A stretch of 64,000 nucleotides of DNA, taken from assembly GCF_000828085.3 (NCBI RefSeq), contig NZ_JXCA02000002.1:780732-844731 (forward strand), given 5' to 3'. This document shows, piece after piece, positions 1 through 8,844 of the stretch (position 1 is its first letter; each line of letters begins with the position of its first letter). This DNA comes from Scytonema tolypothrichoides VB-61278. GTDB taxonomy: Bacteria; Cyanobacteriota; Cyanobacteriia; Cyanobacteriales; Nostocaceae. The notes beneath the pieces were generated by a model. The model had not been told where the DNA came from. It was given only the letters and a program-made list of their open reading frames with translations, and ran no database searches. The position numbers were made by a program, and so were the translations under genes.

Positions 1-1064
1 GATTAGGAATTCCCTACACAGTTGTGGGAGGGATAAAGTTTTACGATCGCAAAGAAATTAAAGATGTCTTGGGTTACTTGCGGGCGATCGCCAACCCATC
101 TGATACACTCAGTTTATTGCGAGTGATCAATACTCCCCGGCGCGGAATTGGTAAAGCCACCATCGACGCACTGGTAAACGCCTCTCAAGAATTAGGCACA
201 ACCCTGTGGGAAATACTGATTGATGAGACATCAGTAAATACATTAGCAGGACGTTCTGCTAAATCAGTTAATGCTTTTGCCCAGATGATTCGTCATTTAC
301 AAGAAAAAATAGAGACGGTTCCAGTTTCCGAACTTGTGCAAAGGGTGCTGGAAGACTCTGGATATATTAAAGACTTGGAAACGCAAAGTACAGATGAAGC
401 AGAAGACAGGTTGCAAAACGTCCAAGAACTATTCAACGCTGCGCTGCAATTTGAACAAGAAAACGAAGATGTCAACCTGCAAGCCTTTCTGTCCAGTACC
501 GCCCTCAGTTCCGATTTGGATAACTTAAAAGAAGGAGAAACAGCAGTTTCGCTGTTAACTTTACACGCCTCCAAGGGACTGGAGTTTCCTGTTGTGTTCT
601 TGGTGGGAATGGAACAAGGACTATTTCCTAACTACCGTTCAATGAACGATCCAGCATCTTTGGAAGAAGAACGCCGCTTGTGCTACGTGGGGATTACTCG
701 CGCCCAAGAACGGCTGTATTTAACCCACGCGCGTGAACGCCGTCTTTATGGTTCTCGGGAACCTGCTTTGCGATCGCAATTTCTCGACGAATTACCCGAA
801 GAATTATTAATGACTCGACAAAAAAGCAGTGTTGCTTATACAAAAGGTACTGGTGGTAGCACAGCCCAACGTACAACCAAACGAAACCAAGATACTACTG
901 CTAATTGGCAAGTCGGCGAAAAAGTTTTGCACAAAAGCTTTGGTATTGGAGAGATTACTCACATTTTTGGTGCGGGAAATAAAGTTTCTTTGGCGATTAA
1001 ATTTGATAGTTTGGGGCAAAAAATTATCGATCCAAGAGTTGCACAGTTGCAACGGGTGGAGTGA
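1..1064 (+). CDS. pcrA: ATP-dependent DNA helicase PcrA/UvrD, C-terminal part (5' end outside window)
   Basis: This is the C-terminal part of a superfamily 1A 3'-5' DNA helicase used in repair and in clearing proteins from DNA. The frame is open to the left edge: codons before the GTG at 24 read LGIPYTVVGG, which continues into GIKFYDRKEIKD, a typical PcrA/UvrD stretch, so the real start lies upstream. Visible motifs are LLTLHASKGLEFPVVFLVG (motif V region) and EERRLCYVGITRAQERLYL (motif VI, with the Gln-Arg that senses ATP). The Walker motifs lie outside the window. The C-terminal tail (about residues 270-346) has the GEKVLHKSFGIGEI element seen in PcrA proteins, which distinguishes it from Rep. 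The remaining 346 residues are a little under half of the usual length. The stop is at 1062-1064. Confidence 0.93.
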   Translation, partial: LGIPYTVVGGIKFYDRKEIKDVLGYLRAIANPSDTLSLLRVINTPRRGIGKATIDALVNASQELGTTLWEILIDETSVNTLAGRSAKSVNAFAQMIRHLQEKIETVPVSELVQRVLEDSGYIKDLETQSTDEAEDRLQNVQELFNAALQFEQENEDVNLQAFLSSTALSSDLDNLKEGETAVSLLTLHASKGLEFPVVFLVGMEQGLFPNYRSMNDPASLEEERRLCYVGITRAQERLYLTHARERRLYGSREPALRSQFLDELPEELLMTRQKSSVAYTKGTGGSTAQRTTKRNQDTTANWQVGEKVLHKSFGIGEITHIFGAGNKVSLAIKFDSLGQKIIDPRVAQLQRVE

Positions 1065-1113
1065 TAACAATTCCCGCCTGGTGGATCGGGAATTATTGGT
1101 TTCCTGATCGAAA

Positions 1114-1446
1114 TTGAAGGACTTGCGCCCTCTAGACTGGATGTTGACGTTAGCATCTGAGCTAGAGAAGGAATTTTGGCAAGAGTTTCGCGAATATGAG
1201 GAGACTATTCGTATGCGTTATATTACCAGTGTTGAGCGTATTGGAATTGAAAAAGGTATTGAGCAAGGGTTAATAAAAGGTATTTCTTTGGGATTAAAAC
1301 TCAAATTTGGAGAGTCGGGTCAAAGTTTGTTACCGGAAATTGAATCTATTGGGGATGTTGATTTGTTGTCAACTATTTTGGATGCTATAGAAACTGTAAC
1401 TACAGTAGAACAATTGCGGCAAGTTTATCTACCAGTAAGTGAGTAG
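1114..1446 (+). pseudogene. C-terminal remnant of an Rpn/PD-(D/E)XK (DUF4351-type) nuclease
   Basis: A 110-codon frame that begins with TTG 49 bp after pcrA. It resembles only the C-terminal tail of the abundant cyanobacterial Rpn/PDDEXK putative transposase-nuclease family: a charged helix (ELEKEFWQEFREYEETIRM), a Gly/Ile-rich stretch (IGIEKGIEQGLIKGISLGL), then the LKLKFGESGQSLLPEI element. The catalytic N-terminal half (D-ExK) is absent, no ribosome-binding site precedes it, and the first residues look like read-in sequence. I infer a truncated, probably inactive copy of a multi-copy family. A short expressed protein cannot be excluded. Confidence 0.6.
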
Positions 1447-1792
1447 TTTAGAGGATGGCGATTACCTAGCCCCTAAAAGGGGCGCTGCGCAAACGGTAGA
1501 GCTTCGCTTAACGCTCAAACACGAAGTCATGCTATGAAGCGATCTGCCGTTCGCGCAGCGTGTCCCGGAGGGACTCACGCTCATGCTGAGGGCTTTGCGC
1601 TTAGGCCGCAGCGAAGCTATCGCTCTTATTTTCAAGAATTAGCATGAAACGTAGGGTTTATAAACACCCCTTTGATGAAGCAGCGCTACACCCGCTTCTT
1701 CAGCAACCTTACTCGAAGCTGGGAATTCCAAATCTTGATTCTCTATTCTGAGTTCTGAGTTCCTAGCTGAGGAGTACTTTTTCGGTAAAAAT
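1447..1792. repeat. Gene-free spacer with REP-like palindromes (about 1475-1625)
   Basis: No gene is seen in 1447-1792. Positions 1475-1625 are GC-rich and made of short inverted repeats such as AGCTTCGCTTAACGCTC, TGCCGTTCGCGCAGCGTG, TCCCGGAGGGA and AGCGAAGCTATCGCT. These are the dispersed palindromic vocabulary that recurs at 23.5, 39.6, 43.0, 46.3, 48.5 and 57.5 kb in this window. The rest of the spacer is AT-rich and featureless. Confidence 0.6.
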
Positions 1793-2539
1793 TCATAAAT
1801 CTTCTATTCTCATGTCATAACCACCAAATATCTCCATGTATTCAAGAATAGAAGTGCCAAATTCATCCTCAGATACTTTCCCTTTTACTAGAAGATCTAC
1901 CACTCGATCAGGACCTCTCAGGTGTGCCCCTGCTAAAATGCCAGAAAGGGTAACTGTGATTGTTTTTGATTTTCCTTTATCATGAAACGTTTTTTTCTGA
2001 CTAAGGTAATTGTTTATAGATTTACCTTGCTGAGTGAGGATATCGTTGATATCCTTCCAATACACCCTAAAAGCTTCACGAATCGCTTCTTCTTGAACAT
2101 TAGGGGAATTGAGAAATTTTAATTTGCTATCAATACCCTTCTTTTTTGTCCATGTACCTCGCCAGTAATTCTTATCAGCACCACGTCCATAATAAACGTC
2201 GGCTTTGTAGTAACCAAGACGAATCAGCAGGATTTCTCCAAATTGGTATTTCCCAAGAAATGAGAGTGGGTTTTCAAATTGGTATTGATTAGGATTTCCT
2301 GATAATAGCCCTGTTTCACGAACTCCAAGTGCTTCCAACATATCTTGAAAACTTCCCTTGCTGATACCAGATTGCTTTTTTGGAGAAAGAACAAGTACCA
2401 TCTCAGATTTCAACCAATTAGAGTCATTTCCCATTAATAAGTCATTACTGTAAGAACTTAGACTCAGTAAATTGCCATTTGCATAAAGGAGTTGACAAAC
2501 TATAAGTAGTAAAATAAAGTTACGAGCTATCTTTGACAC
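1793..2539 (-). CDS. Putative secreted lysozyme/transglycosylase-like protein
   Basis: A 248-aa protein with a hydrophobic N-terminus (residues 7-24, IARNFILLLIVCQLLYANG) that could be a signal peptide or anchor. Around residues 65-105 it has a pattern seen in muramidase-like proteins: LGVRETG, where the Glu is a candidate catalytic acid, followed by YQFENPLSFLGKYQFGE and LIRLGYY. This recalls the ESSG...GYxGxYQFG layout of lysozyme-like transglycosylase domains. A second conserved-looking block, LSGILAGAHLRGPDRVVDLL (about 197-217), fits the C-terminal helical part of such folds. It lies 8 bp downstream of the metalloprotease gene on the same strand, so the two are probably co-transcribed and both exported. 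The fold assignment is inferred from motif layout only. Confidence 0.6.
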   Translation of the reverse strand: MSKIARNFILLLIVCQLLYANGNLLSLSSYSNDLLMGNDSNWLKSEMVLVLSPKKQSGISKGSFQDMLEALGVRETGLLSGNPNQYQFENPLSFLGKYQFGEILLIRLGYYKADVYYGRGADKNYWRGTWTKKKGIDSKLKFLNSPNVQEEAIREAFRVYWKDINDILTQQGKSINNYLSQKKTFHDKGKSKTITVTLSGILAGAHLRGPDRVVDLLVKGKVSEDEFGTSILEYMEIFGGYDMRIEDL

Positions 2540-2547
2540 AGGTTTTC

Positions 2548-5500
2548 CTAATTCGCTTGCACTTGGGCGTTCAAGATTTTATTAATGCGATCGCGTGTTT
2601 CTAGCAAATGTGCCTTGGTGTACTCATCGTTTGAACTCAGTCCATCCAGCTTTTCATTTAGTTGTTTTAGTTTATACCAAGCTAGCGTACGAGCATCTTC
2701 TGGGACACGTTCTTTACGTAAAACCATCGCAGTCAATTTGTCAACATATTGCCGCTGCAAACCTCTACGCAAACTAGAAATAACGATGGGCTTGCCATTT
2801 GGTTTGACGACCTCAGTCCAAATATCATTTTGTAATGTATCAAATAGTTCTGGTAGAGTTAGGGCTTGATCGCGCGGACTTTTGAGTTCGATATCCTTGA
2901 GACGGGAGAGGCGATCGCTTGACAGCAAATCCCACAACACCGAACTCTGCATATACAATACCCAATCATGAATTGGAAAGTCCAAACGACCAATCCGAGG
3001 AGAACTCCCCCAATGTCGCCAACGGGAAGGTGCTAATTTATTCAGCAATTCTGGCGGAAAACTCAAAGCATCCTCAGCGAATACATACTTTTGTACAAGG
3101 TCTAACGCCTGCCGTTGTTCTTGCACAGGCACAGGTTGAAATGGTAACTTCCCTTTAGGATCACCTGGTTGAACTCTGTAGAAAGACTGACCACCTACGT
3201 ATTTTGTAATATAGTAAACATTCTTAAAATACTGGTCAAAGACTGTACCAAACTGTTCCTTCACATCGCTGAAACTCTCGCCAGACAAGAGGTCAACTTT
3301 GTTGAGACGTTGCCACAAAAGCAATGCATTATCCAACTGCCAATGAGAATAGACCAGCACATTACTGCTGTTATCCCATGCATTCGCCGTTGGGTCAAGG
3401 TCAAACATATCTTCATCTGTAGAATAACTTAACTCAGGTTTGTTAGATTCCTGAGCAACTTTATCCAAAAATGGTTTTTCTGCTGCAGGAGTTGCGACTG
3501 GAATTGGTGCGTAACCGTATTGAATTGCCCACTCATCATAAGGTCCTATCATCTTAGGAAAATAATCTCCCTGCTTAGTACCTTGAGGTGCAATATTTGG
3601 TGGAATATAGTCCATCACTGACGAAATCATACCCTTGGTGCGAGTGATATCCTGGTTGTTTATCTGTTCGGGAGTAAGCATTGTACTACCACGGAAGTTA
3701 TGCCTCAACCCCAAGGTGTGTCCCACTTCATGTGCAATAATTAAGCGTAAATATTGATGAATATAATCTTTCATTTGCTCACGACTTGGCGGCGTGTTTT
3801 GCAAAAGCTTCATTGCCAGTGAACCATAAGCAAATTGGTTAGCAGCTTCCATACCATAGCAAAGGTCATACTGACCTGCCAGTTTTGATAAACGACTCGC
3901 TAACCCCTCCATTGCCATACTCTCAACGGAAGTGTCGCTACTTTCTGCTTCTGTTCTATTGGTGCAAAGCAGGCTATTTTGCATCAACGCAGACAGCGGC
4001 GTCTGATTTTGGGTTTGCTTGAACTGTCCAACTCTAGAATAATCATTCTTGAGTGCCCGGATAAAGCTGCCATCTACCAAAATGTCTGCAGCTAGAATTT
4101 CTCCAGTCAATGGATTAACACGGGATGGTCCCATAGCGAAATATCCATCTACTGTGTTAATCCAGCGAATGGTGTTGTAGCGTATATCTGCGGGATCCCA
4201 TGTCGCATTATCCGGCATTTGCTGTACTTGAATCGCATCTTTGAATCCTGCTTTTTCAAAGGCTTTATTCCACAGCAGGACACCTTCTTTGATGGCATCG
4301 CGGTATTCTAGGGGTACTGCGTTATCAATCCAGAAGATAATTGGTTTTTTCGGTGGAGAAAGGGCTGCGCTAGGGTTTTGCTTTTCTAAATTCCAACGGT
4401 TGATGTAGCGGACAAATGGATCTCTGTGCTCATCGTTAGATATATCTTGGTAAGCAGTGATAAAATAGCCAACACGCTCATCAGCTAAACGCGGTCGATA
4501 ATTGTTTTCTGGAAGTTGGGAAAGACTGTAGTGAACACGCAAGCTAAAGCCTCGAAGATCCGCTAGTGTACCACCAAAACGGAATTTTTCACTATTGGCA
4601 CGGGTGTTAGTGAAGTTCAATACCGACTCAATTTCCATATTTAGGGGAAAAACTTTAGCAGTCCCAAAATAGGATTTATCTGTCGCTGGCGCAACTCCCA
4701 AACTAACAGATAATCCAGCTAAATCTGTTAGTAGTAGGTCTCCCAAATCAATGAGAATTGTTTTGCGTACTGGATGAATACTTTTAATGGATACTGAGTA
4801 GAGGACTGAGTCACTAAAAGATCGGGCGAGCGATCGCTCTTGCGGATCTCCTTCACGAGTCCGAAAATTTACATTGCGAACCACAAATTGCACTTTATTA
4901 TTCACCCGCTGAAAGTAAAATAAAAAATCGTGCAACGGCATTCCACTGTAGATTCCAGCCTCACCAATCCCAGATTCTAACGTTCCTGTCGCTAAATAAT
5001 TTTTCTTCAGCTGTTCTGGTTTAATTTCTAGATAAATTTTATTCTTTTCCTTTTCTCGATACAAAGTAAAGAGTCCTGGCAGAATTTCAGCATCTTTGAC
5101 AACTTTATCAAACGACTCTAATTCTTCCTTTTTTGATGGTTTCGGAATGACCTCAGTTTTTTCCTCTGGCTTAATAGGCTTCTCTACAATATTCTGTACT
5201 TGTAAAAATGGTTGTTCAACTTTTTTAGTATCTTCAACCACCCAAAGAAAAGATTGGCGCTGTGCTTGTTGCTTCCCATCAATCACCCAGACTTGCTCTT
5301 TTGAGAACCCCTGTTTCTCAAAAAAAGCTACATTCTCTAATTTTGATTGACGTGACTGCGAGGACCACAAGACGAATGAGGGAACAACAGTTGTTTCCCG
5401 GACTCTGTAACTCTTTTCCTCTTTCGCTGCTCTTTCTCCTGGTTCCGCACTCTCCTTGTCAGCAAAGCGCCCAGCTTCAGACACTTTTAAAGCTTTTGAC

Positions 5501-5580
5501 TTAGCACTAGAAGGTGGTATACCTAAAAACAAACAATACAACAGAATAACAAAATAAATAAATTTTTTCATCCAATACAT
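2548..5580 (-). CDS. Large secreted zinc-dependent metalloprotease (DUF5117/DUF4953 type)
   Basis: A 1010-aa exported protease. An N-terminal signal peptide is clear (MKKFIYFVILLYCLFLG... ending near SSA at about residue 26); the Met at residue 4 (start codon 5569-5571) is an equally likely start. After a Lys/Glu/Pro-rich linker (to about 170) come the DUF5118/5117-like beta-rich region and then the catalytic domain with the zincin motif HEVGHTLGLRHN at about residues 615-626: HExxHxxGxxH, three His ligands and the catalytic Glu. SSVMDY, shortly after, fits the Met-turn of metzincins. Length and architecture match the zinc-dependent metalloprotease family common in cyanobacteria and Bacteroidetes. 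The substrate is unknown. The lysozyme-like gene follows after 8 bp, suggesting a cell-envelope or extracellular hydrolytic role. Confidence 0.88.
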   Translation of the reverse strand: MYWMKKFIYFVILLYCLFLGIPPSSAKSKALKVSEAGRFADKESAEPGERAAKEEKSYRVRETTVVPSFVLWSSQSRQSKLENVAFFEKQGFSKEQVWVIDGKQQAQRQSFLWVVEDTKKVEQPFLQVQNIVEKPIKPEEKTEVIPKPSKKEELESFDKVVKDAEILPGLFTLYREKEKNKIYLEIKPEQLKKNYLATGTLESGIGEAGIYSGMPLHDFLFYFQRVNNKVQFVVRNVNFRTREGDPQERSLARSFSDSVLYSVSIKSIHPVRKTILIDLGDLLLTDLAGLSVSLGVAPATDKSYFGTAKVFPLNMEIESVLNFTNTRANSEKFRFGGTLADLRGFSLRVHYSLSQLPENNYRPRLADERVGYFITAYQDISNDEHRDPFVRYINRWNLEKQNPSAALSPPKKPIIFWIDNAVPLEYRDAIKEGVLLWNKAFEKAGFKDAIQVQQMPDNATWDPADIRYNTIRWINTVDGYFAMGPSRVNPLTGEILAADILVDGSFIRALKNDYSRVGQFKQTQNQTPLSALMQNSLLCTNRTEAESSDTSVESMAMEGLASRLSKLAGQYDLCYGMEAANQFAYGSLAMKLLQNTPPSREQMKDYIHQYLRLIIAHEVGHTLGLRHNFRGSTMLTPEQINNQDITRTKGMISSVMDYIPPNIAPQGTKQGDYFPKMIGPYDEWAIQYGYAPIPVATPAAEKPFLDKVAQESNKPELSYSTDEDMFDLDPTANAWDNSSNVLVYSHWQLDNALLLWQRLNKVDLLSGESFSDVKEQFGTVFDQYFKNVYYITKYVGGQSFYRVQPGDPKGKLPFQPVPVQEQRQALDLVQKYVFAEDALSFPPELLNKLAPSRWRHWGSSPRIGRLDFPIHDWVLYMQSSVLWDLLSSDRLSRLKDIELKSPRDQALTLPELFDTLQNDIWTEVVKPNGKPIVISSLRRGLQRQYVDKLTAMVLRKERVPEDARTLAWYKLKQLNEKLDGLSSNDEYTKAHLLETRDRINKILNAQVQAN

Positions 5581-5951
5581 ACCTAGTATTGATTCCTATT
5601 TTATTTCCAATACTTGTGTTACAAAGCTAATTCATACTCTCTTTAACTAAGTGTTAAGTTCTGAAAAATATGTTAACTACTTGCAAGCAGTTAGCTTATT
5701 CAGTGAACTCAGTCAATTGTCGATACGATTTTTTAGCTTTGTTGCAATATCTTATGCTAGTAGTTTTCCCAATAAATGCGTTTGTCGCACAGAGTACGTA
5801 TTATGAAAATTCACTAATTTTGTAGACATTAATTGTAAAATATGGTATAATTAACTCGATAAATAACGTTTAGACCCACTTCAAAAATGTTTGAGTTTTG
5901 ACTTCAAACAACAATTCAAGTCGTGTCGATTCATTCAGTTATTCACTGTCG

Positions 5952-6112
5952 AGGCATAAAAGATGTGTGGTAGTGCATGCTATGCCTAATAGGTAACCGG
6001 AGTGCGTTATAGCCGTAAATCAAACGACTGTTTATATTTGTCTATGACTGATGGAACTATAACAGGCTAGATAAAAACAGGAGGTTACCGACAAACGAAA
6101 AACTTTTGTCTG
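5952..6112. ncRNA. Candidate structured RNA of unknown family (strand undetermined)
   Basis: Several complementary segments nest in order. AGGCATA (5952-5958) pairs with TATGCCT (5981-5987). GGTAACC (5992-5998) pairs with GGTTACC (6083-6089) and encloses GTTATAG (6006-6012) with CTATAAC (6057-6063), which in turn encloses the hairpin AAAC-GACT-GTTT. A further stem GACAAA/TTTGTC follows near 6090-6112. Nested pairing of this kind in a gene-free spacer suggests a folded RNA or an RNA leader. No known riboswitch or RNA consensus was recognised, no promoter or terminator could be assigned, and chance pairing is possible for 7-bp arms. Confidence 0.25.
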
Positions 6113-6327
6113 CCGCCAAGGCGATTGCTTGCTTAGAAAGCATATGAAGCGCTTAACAATCGCAAATCAATTGCTTAGAACTATCCTCGCAATTGACTTT
6201 CGACCTGCACTACAAACCCAATTTGAGATTATAACAGTTACCAGTTATCAGTTATCAGTTATCAATGAACAATCATTTGATCACTGTTCCCTGTTCCCTG
6301 TTCCCTATTCCCCGCTATATCTTTGCA

Positions 6328-6394
6328 AAAAAAAATTCCCACCCAAGAATTGTTCTGGATGGAAATCTTGATTGCCAAGTGGGTACTACCCACT
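6328..6394 (-). terminator. Probable dnaK transcription terminator region
   Basis: Just past the dnaK stop (read on the minus strand) there is a strong hairpin, AGTGGGTA/TACCCACT with a 1-base loop (6378-6394). About 40 bases further on, an imperfect stem ends in a run of nine T residues on the minus strand (complement of 6328-6337). The T-run after a stem is the usual intrinsic-terminator layout. The second stem is weak (two mismatches), so the exact site is uncertain. Confidence 0.4.
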
Positions 6395-6404
6395 GGAAGA
6401 ATAA

Positions 6405-8318
6405 CTACTTAGATTCAGTGAAATCAGCATCAATCACATCATCACCACTGCCAGAAGAAGAGGAAGAACCATCAGAGGTGTTAGCACCAGTGTTTGCAGA
6501 AGCTTCTGCACCACCTGCTTGTTGATAGATATTGCTACCAACAGCAAACAGCGCTTGTTGCAGTTCTGGCATAACCTTCTTGATTTGCTCGTCGTCTTCC
6601 TTAGAAACAGCGTCACGCAAGTCTTTTACTAAACCTTCTACCTTGGTTTTATCAGCCGGGGGAACTTTGTCACCCAATTCTTGCAACTGCTTCTCGGCTT
6701 GATATGCCAAAGAGTCGGCTTGGTTCTTGCGGTCGATTTTCTCACGACGTTCCTTGTCAGTTGAAGCGTTTTGTTCAGCTTCTCTAACCATCCGTTCAAC
6801 GTCAGATTTATCCAAGGTAGAAGCACCAGTAATACTGATGGACTGTTCCTTACCGGTACCTTTGTCCTTAGCGGTAACGTTAAGAATACCGTTGGCGTCA
6901 ATATCGAATACGACTTCAATTTGAGGTACACCACGTGGTGCTGGAGGAATTCCATCAAGACGGAAGGTACCTAAACTCTTGTTGTCGTTTGACATCTCCC
7001 GTTCGCCTTGGAGAACGTGAATTTCCACGTTGGTTTGACCGTCTACAGCGGTGGAGAAGACTTCTGACTTCTTGGTAGGAATTGTGGTGTTGCGAGGAAT
7101 AATCTTAGTCATGACACCGCCTAAGGTTTCCACACCCAAGGACAGTGGTGTTACGTCTAACAGCAAGATACCAGTAACATCACCACCAAGCACACCTGCT
7201 TGAATTGCTGCACCTACTGCCACAACTTCATCGGGGTTAACGCTTTGGTTAGGATCTTTACCCAACACCTGCTTCACCACTTGTTGAACTGCAGGAATAC
7301 GGGTAGAACCACCAACTAAGACAACTTCATCAATATCGCTCTTGCTTAATTTGGCATCGCGTAGTGCGTTTTCAACAGGAACTCGACAACGATCAATTAA
7401 GTCGGAGCAGAGTTCTTCAAACTTGCCGCGAGTTAGGGTTGTATCTAGGTGCTTGGGACCATCCTGGGTAGCGGTAATAAATGGCAGGTTGATTTCCGCT
7501 TGGGTGACGCTAGAAAGTTCAATTTTCGCTTTTTCTGCAGCTTCAGTCAGACGTTGTAAAGCTTGTTTGTCTTTGCGAAGGTCGATACCTTCGTCTTTAC
7601 GGAACTGTTCTGCTAAAAAGTCAACGATTTTCTTGTCGAAGTCGTCACCACCAAGGTGAGTATCACCGGAAGTTGCTAACACTTCAAAGACACCGTCGCC
7701 AACTTCTAGGATGGACACGTCGAATGTACCACCACCAAGGTCAAACACGAGGATGGTTTCGTTGCTCTTCTTGTCAAAACCGTACGCCAGAGAAGCGGCG
7801 GTAGGTTCGTTGATAATCCGCAGAACTTCAATACCAGCAATCTTACCAGCGTCTTTGGTCGCTTGCCGCTGGGAGTCGTTGAAGTATGCGGGAACGGTGA
7901 TAACAGCTTGAGTTACGGTTTCGCCAATGTACTTGCTTGCATCTTCTACAAGCTTGCGGAGAACCTGTGCCGAAATTTCTTCAGGCGCAAAAGGCTTACC
8001 GAGTTGCGGACTCTCAAGTTTAACGTTTCCGTTGCTGTCGCGCTGAACTTTGTAAGAAACTTCAGTCGCTTCGTGGGTGATTTCGTCGTATTTACGTCCA
8101 ATAAAACGTTTTACAGAATAAAAGGTGTTTTCCGGGTTCATCACCCCTTGGCGTTTGGCGATTTGACCAACTAGGCGATCGCCATTTTTTGCAAACGCAA
8201 CAACTGAAGGTGTTGTCCGAAAACCTTCTGCGTTGGCAATAACCGTTGGTTTACCACCTTCCATAACTGCCACGCAGGAGTTTGTTGTACCTAAATCAAT
8301 TCCAACTACTTTTGCCAT
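6405..8318 (-). CDS. dnaK: Hsp70 chaperone DnaK (DnaK2-like)
   Basis: A 637-aa ATP-dependent chaperone that folds and protects cytosolic proteins with DnaJ and GrpE. Nucleotide-binding domain signatures are intact: [13 protein letters not shown] at residues 6-18, [14 protein letters not shown] near 190-203, and [14 protein letters not shown] near 330-343. The substrate-binding domain begins after [16 protein letters not shown]. The C-terminal lid is followed by a Gly/Ser-rich tail ending [12 protein letters not shown], close to the EEVD-like end of bacterial DnaK. Cyanobacteria carry several DnaK paralogues. The length (about 635 aa) and the tail fit the essential, stress-induced DnaK2 type best, but the paralogue call is an inference. 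No dnaJ or grpE lies next to it. HIP1 sites lie inside the gene. Confidence 0.97.
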   Translation of the reverse strand: MAKVVGIDLGTTNSCVAVMEGGKPTVIANAEGFRTTPSVVAFAKNGDRLVGQIAKRQGVMNPENTFYSVKRFIGRKYDEITHEATEVSYKVQRDSNGNVKLESPQLGKPFAPEEISAQVLRKLVEDASKYIGETVTQAVITVPAYFNDSQRQATKDAGKIAGIEVLRIINEPTAASLAYGFDKKSNETILVFDLGGGTFDVSILEVGDGVFEVLATSGDTHLGGDDFDKKIVDFLAEQFRKDEGIDLRKDKQALQRLTEAAEKAKIELSSVTQAEINLPFITATQDGPKHLDTTLTRGKFEELCSDLIDRCRVPVENALRDAKLSKSDIDEVVLVGGSTRIPAVQQVVKQVLGKDPNQSVNPDEVVAVGAAIQAGVLGGDVTGILLLDVTPLSLGVETLGGVMTKIIPRNTTIPTKKSEVFSTAVDGQTNVEIHVLQGEREMSNDNKSLGTFRLDGIPPAPRGVPQIEVVFDIDANGILNVTAKDKGTGKEQSISITGASTLDKSDVERMVREAEQNASTDKERREKIDRKNQADSLAYQAEKQLQELGDKVPPADKTKVEGLVKDLRDAVSKEDDEQIKKVMPELQQALFAVGSNIYQQAGGAEASANTGANTSDGSSSSSGSGDDVIDADFTESK

Positions 8319-8844
8319 TGTAGGTGCTGGCTCCGTACCACTACTAATGAATAAAGGGAGTATAAGGGACTAAATTTTTGAACCAACTGGATTTAGAAAG
8401 CAGCCAGTTCAGCATGAATACCTTTGGTTTAATTTACTGCTGATATATATACTGAGCCTGTGTAGCCAGTCCATGAAGGGTGGTTTTCCGAACCTTGGTT
8501 AGGGCGGTTATGCTGGAAATTCTTTTTTGGTTTGTTCATGGACTGAATTTGCTTTCACTTTCTTCGTCTAATGTATGAGAATTAATACTAGGAGTAATTC
8601 GGGTGAACCGTATCGTCAATGTGGTGTTTGCCGTCTTTAGTAGTCCTGAGTTCCACGCTTCGTTAGAAAACCCTCCGGGAACGCGGGTCGCCTGCGGAGG
8701 GTTTCCCTCCCGCAGCGCTGGTCTCACCACTAGCAAAGAAACACCATTCACCCTGTTGCCTGTTGCCTGTTGCCTGTTCCCAATTAAGCTGTTTCCTCTT
8801 AAAGCTCTGTACAATAGAAAAGCTTCTATGCCTCGACATGATAT
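8319..8844. other. Divergent spacer dnaK/dusB with long-range inverted repeat and REP-like repeats
   Basis: A 526-bp intergenic region carrying the promoters of dnaK (minus) and dusB (plus). CAGTCCATGA at 8467-8476 is perfectly complementary to TCATGGACTG at 8536-8545, so the 79-bp segment could fold as a stem with internal structure, including GGTT-TTCCG-AACC near 8480-8496. Positions 8660-8735 contain a GC-rich imperfect palindrome (CCCTCCGGGA...GGAGGG). Positions 8752-8781 contain CCTGTTG tandem units. No SD-like sequence is obvious before the dusB ATG. Confidence 0.45.

Larger units (their letters stand above)
5581..6404. other. 824-bp spacer between two minus-strand genes
   Basis: No convincing protein gene. 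The first 300 bp upstream of the metalloprotease are AT-rich and probably contain its promoter. Positions 5950-6115 hold several nested inverted repeats, listed separately. Positions 6234-6262 are a CAGTTAT-type tandem repeat, and 6279-6310 hold CTGTTCC-type tandem units. Both are common spacer repeats in filamentous cyanobacteria. Confidence 0.5.
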
